NCBI GenBank assembly: GCA_003222555.1
Contig: QHWL01000341.1
Span: 1-5,945 of the forward strand
Origin: Acidobacteriota bacterium
GTDB taxonomy: Bacteria; Acidobacteriota; Vicinamibacteria; Vicinamibacterales; CAVVIG01
Reading direction: 5' to 3'
Length of the DNA: 5,945 nucleotides
Part shown: positions 4,787-5,945 of the stretch, in pieces
How positions within the stretch are numbered: the first letter of the stretch is position 1
How the letters are laid out: every line of letters starts with the position of its first letter
Made by a program: the position numbers and the translations under genes
Notes under the pieces: model-generated
The model's database searches: none
Seen by the model: the letters and a program-made list of their open reading frames with translations, nothing else
Told to the model about the DNA's origin: nothing

Positions 4787-5945
4787 ATGAAAACACTCTC
4801 GATGTCTGTCGTGCTCACCACGGCCCTCGCATTCCTCCTGGTGAGCGCGCAAGCGCCCGGCCAAAAGCCGGCGCCGGCTGTTGCGGCCCAGACGAACATT
4901 CCGTATCTGGATGCGAAGCCGATTCTCGAGGTTCTACGAAAGGACCTTCTTCCGGCGGAGTTGCAGGGGAAGACGCCAGCCGAGATCGAGTCCGCCTGGC
5001 CGGCCTGGGTTTCGCAGCACGACGCGAAAATCCGCGCGCGACTCGAGCGCGGCGACGACGACTCGATCGTCAACCTCTTGCTCTTTGGGGTGACGTTCAC
5101 GACGCAACCGCGCACGAAAACCAGTGACATCCTCACGCTCGCCGCGCGGGCGCGCACCTCCGAAATTCTTCAGGGGCGTATCGTCCAGGGCCGTGTCGAG
5201 GACATGGTCGCCGGCATCGTGTTGCCGGGCGCGAATGAGCGGTTGCAGTTCGCGCGCCAGGTTATCGAGCGCAAGGGGATCGATCCGACGACACCAGCGG
5301 GCAGGAACCAAGTACGGGGGTACCTCGATGAGGAGACAAAGCGCGTGTTCGCCGGGTATGAGGCATATGCTCGTGCCCCCAAACCATCACTGCGCTTTGA
5401 CGACCGGGGACTCTCGTCCGACACGTCGATACTTTCCGACTTCGCCGTTGAGCGGGCGCTCGAGGCTATCAGATCCGGGGGGATGCTCGGCGCCGGCAGC
5501 ATCCGGCGTGTCGCGATCGTCGGCCCGGGCCTTGATTTTACCGACAAGCTTGAAGGGTACGATTTCTACCCGCAGCAGACGTTCCAGCCGTTTGGTGTCA
5601 TCGATTCGTTGATTCGGCTCGGGCTTGCCAGCAGGGGCAACCTTCGACTGACGACGTTTGATCTGAACCTGAAGATCAACCAGCATCTCGACGCGGCCCG
5701 CCAGCGTGCGCGCGCCGGCGGGGCCTACGTGCTGCAGCTGCCGTTAGACACGGATTTGCACCTGAATCCGGATCTCGTGACGTACTGGAAGCGGTTCGGC
5801 GACAGGATTGGGGAAGAGGTGAAGGCCGTTGCCGCACCATTGGGCGTTGGAAGCGTTCAGCTTCGAGCCGTGCGCGTTCCTCCGGCGATCGTCATGACGA
5901 TCGTCCCGCGCGATTTGAACATCGTGCTGCAGCGGCCTGAGCCGT
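4787..5945 (+). CDS. Predicted exported protein with Rossmann/methyltransferase-like C-terminal region, 3'-partial
   Basis: Open from ATG 4787 to the right edge (386 codons visible, no stop). Residues 1 to about 22-23 look like a signal peptide (MKTLSMSVVL, hydrophobic core LAFLLV, then SAQA), followed by a Pro/Ala-rich segment, so the product is probably secreted, periplasmic or membrane-anchored. Residues about 38-230 are mostly helical and match no domain I can name. Residues 240-380 look like a class I SAM-methyltransferase fold: RRVAIVGPGLDFTD (241-253, motif I-like glycine loop), LRLTTFDLN (286-294, strand ending in an acidic residue) and PRDLNIVLQR (374-383, motif IV-like). A conserved-looking GYDFYPQQTFQPF (257-269) follows the glycine loop. 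This is pattern recognition, not a domain hit; a non-catalytic Rossmann-like protein is equally possible. It follows the receptor by 18 bp on the same strand, so co-transcription is likely. Start 4787 is preferred over ATG 4802 because of the upstream Shine-Dalgarno and a basic residue (K2) before the hydrophobic core. Confidence 0.8.
   Translation, partial: MKTLSMSVVLTTALAFLLVSAQAPGQKPAPAVAAQTNIPYLDAKPILEVLRKDLLPAELQGKTPAEIESAWPAWVSQHDAKIRARLERGDDDSIVNLLLFGVTFTTQPRTKTSDILTLAARARTSEILQGRIVQGRVEDMVAGIVLPGANERLQFARQVIERKGIDPTTPAGRNQVRGYLDEETKRVFAGYEAYARAPKPSLRFDDRGLSSDTSILSDFAVERALEAIRSGGMLGAGSIRRVAIVGPGLDFTDKLEGYDFYPQQTFQPFGVIDSLIRLGLASRGNLRLTTFDLNLKINQHLDAARQRARAGGAYVLQLPLDTDLHLNPDLVTYWKRFGDRIGEEVKAVAAPLGVGSVQLRAVRVPPAIVMTIVPRDLNIVLQRPEP

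Noticed and set aside
4782..4790. Mini reading frame ATG AGA TGA overlapping the start of the last gene
   Set aside because: Two codons occur easily by chance; there is no evidence for a leader role.
4319..5157. Minus-strand frames across the receptor/exported-protein junction (4319-4864, 4690-5157)
   Set aside because: They oppose two well-supported + strand genes and show no recognisable motifs.
5124..5686. Open frames on both strands at 5124-5612 (+), 5170-5547 (-) and 5387-5686 (-)
   Set aside because: All lie inside the long open frame from 4787, which has a signal peptide and fold-like motifs; the alternatives are Arg/Ser-rich without domains.

Overview
The window looks like a GC-rich chromosomal segment from an Acidobacteriota member, most likely the class Vicinamibacteria. 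This is inferred from family-level sequence style and not from a search. The clues are an Oar-like TonB-dependent receptor with an N-terminal carboxypeptidase-regulatory domain and the loop signatures DANGNYLPDC...GECG and SQICGLYD, and an AMIN/Amidase_3 protein with a YPSSRLAKQVPE stretch upstream. All supported genes are on the + strand.

Layout. (1) Positions 1-1499 hold the 3' part of an N-acetylmuramoyl-L-alanine amidase gene. Its frame is open to the left edge, so the true start lies outside the window. (2) Positions 1500-1767 are non-coding. The first ~110 bases carry small palindromes built from alternating complementary hexamers (ctgcgc/gcgcag), arranged as two degenerate ~43-bp units. 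The rest holds a weak -10-like site and a strong Shine-Dalgarno. (3) Positions 1768-4768 encode one TonB-dependent outer-membrane receptor split over two frames. The signal peptide and carboxypeptidase-regulatory domain are in one frame. The plug and the whole barrel are in the +1 frame. The break is at about 2021-2038 and fits a small deletion of about 20 nt. (4) Starting 18 bp after the receptor, at 4787, a second gene runs off the right edge. It encodes a predicted exported protein of unknown function whose C-terminal half resembles a Rossmann/SAM-methyltransferase-type fold.

How the genes fit together. The amidase is a cell-wall/division hydrolase and is separated from what follows by the palindromic spacer. 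The receptor and the exported protein are probably one transcriptional unit: an 18-bp gap, and a Shine-Dalgarno overlapping the receptor stop codon. If the receptor is intact in the cell, the pair could be an uptake or surface-binding unit with a secreted or periplasmic partner, but nothing visible fixes the substrate. No RNA gene, CRISPR array, insertion sequence or origin was seen. The most unusual items are the receptor frameshift, the palindromic spacer and the exported methyltransferase-like protein.
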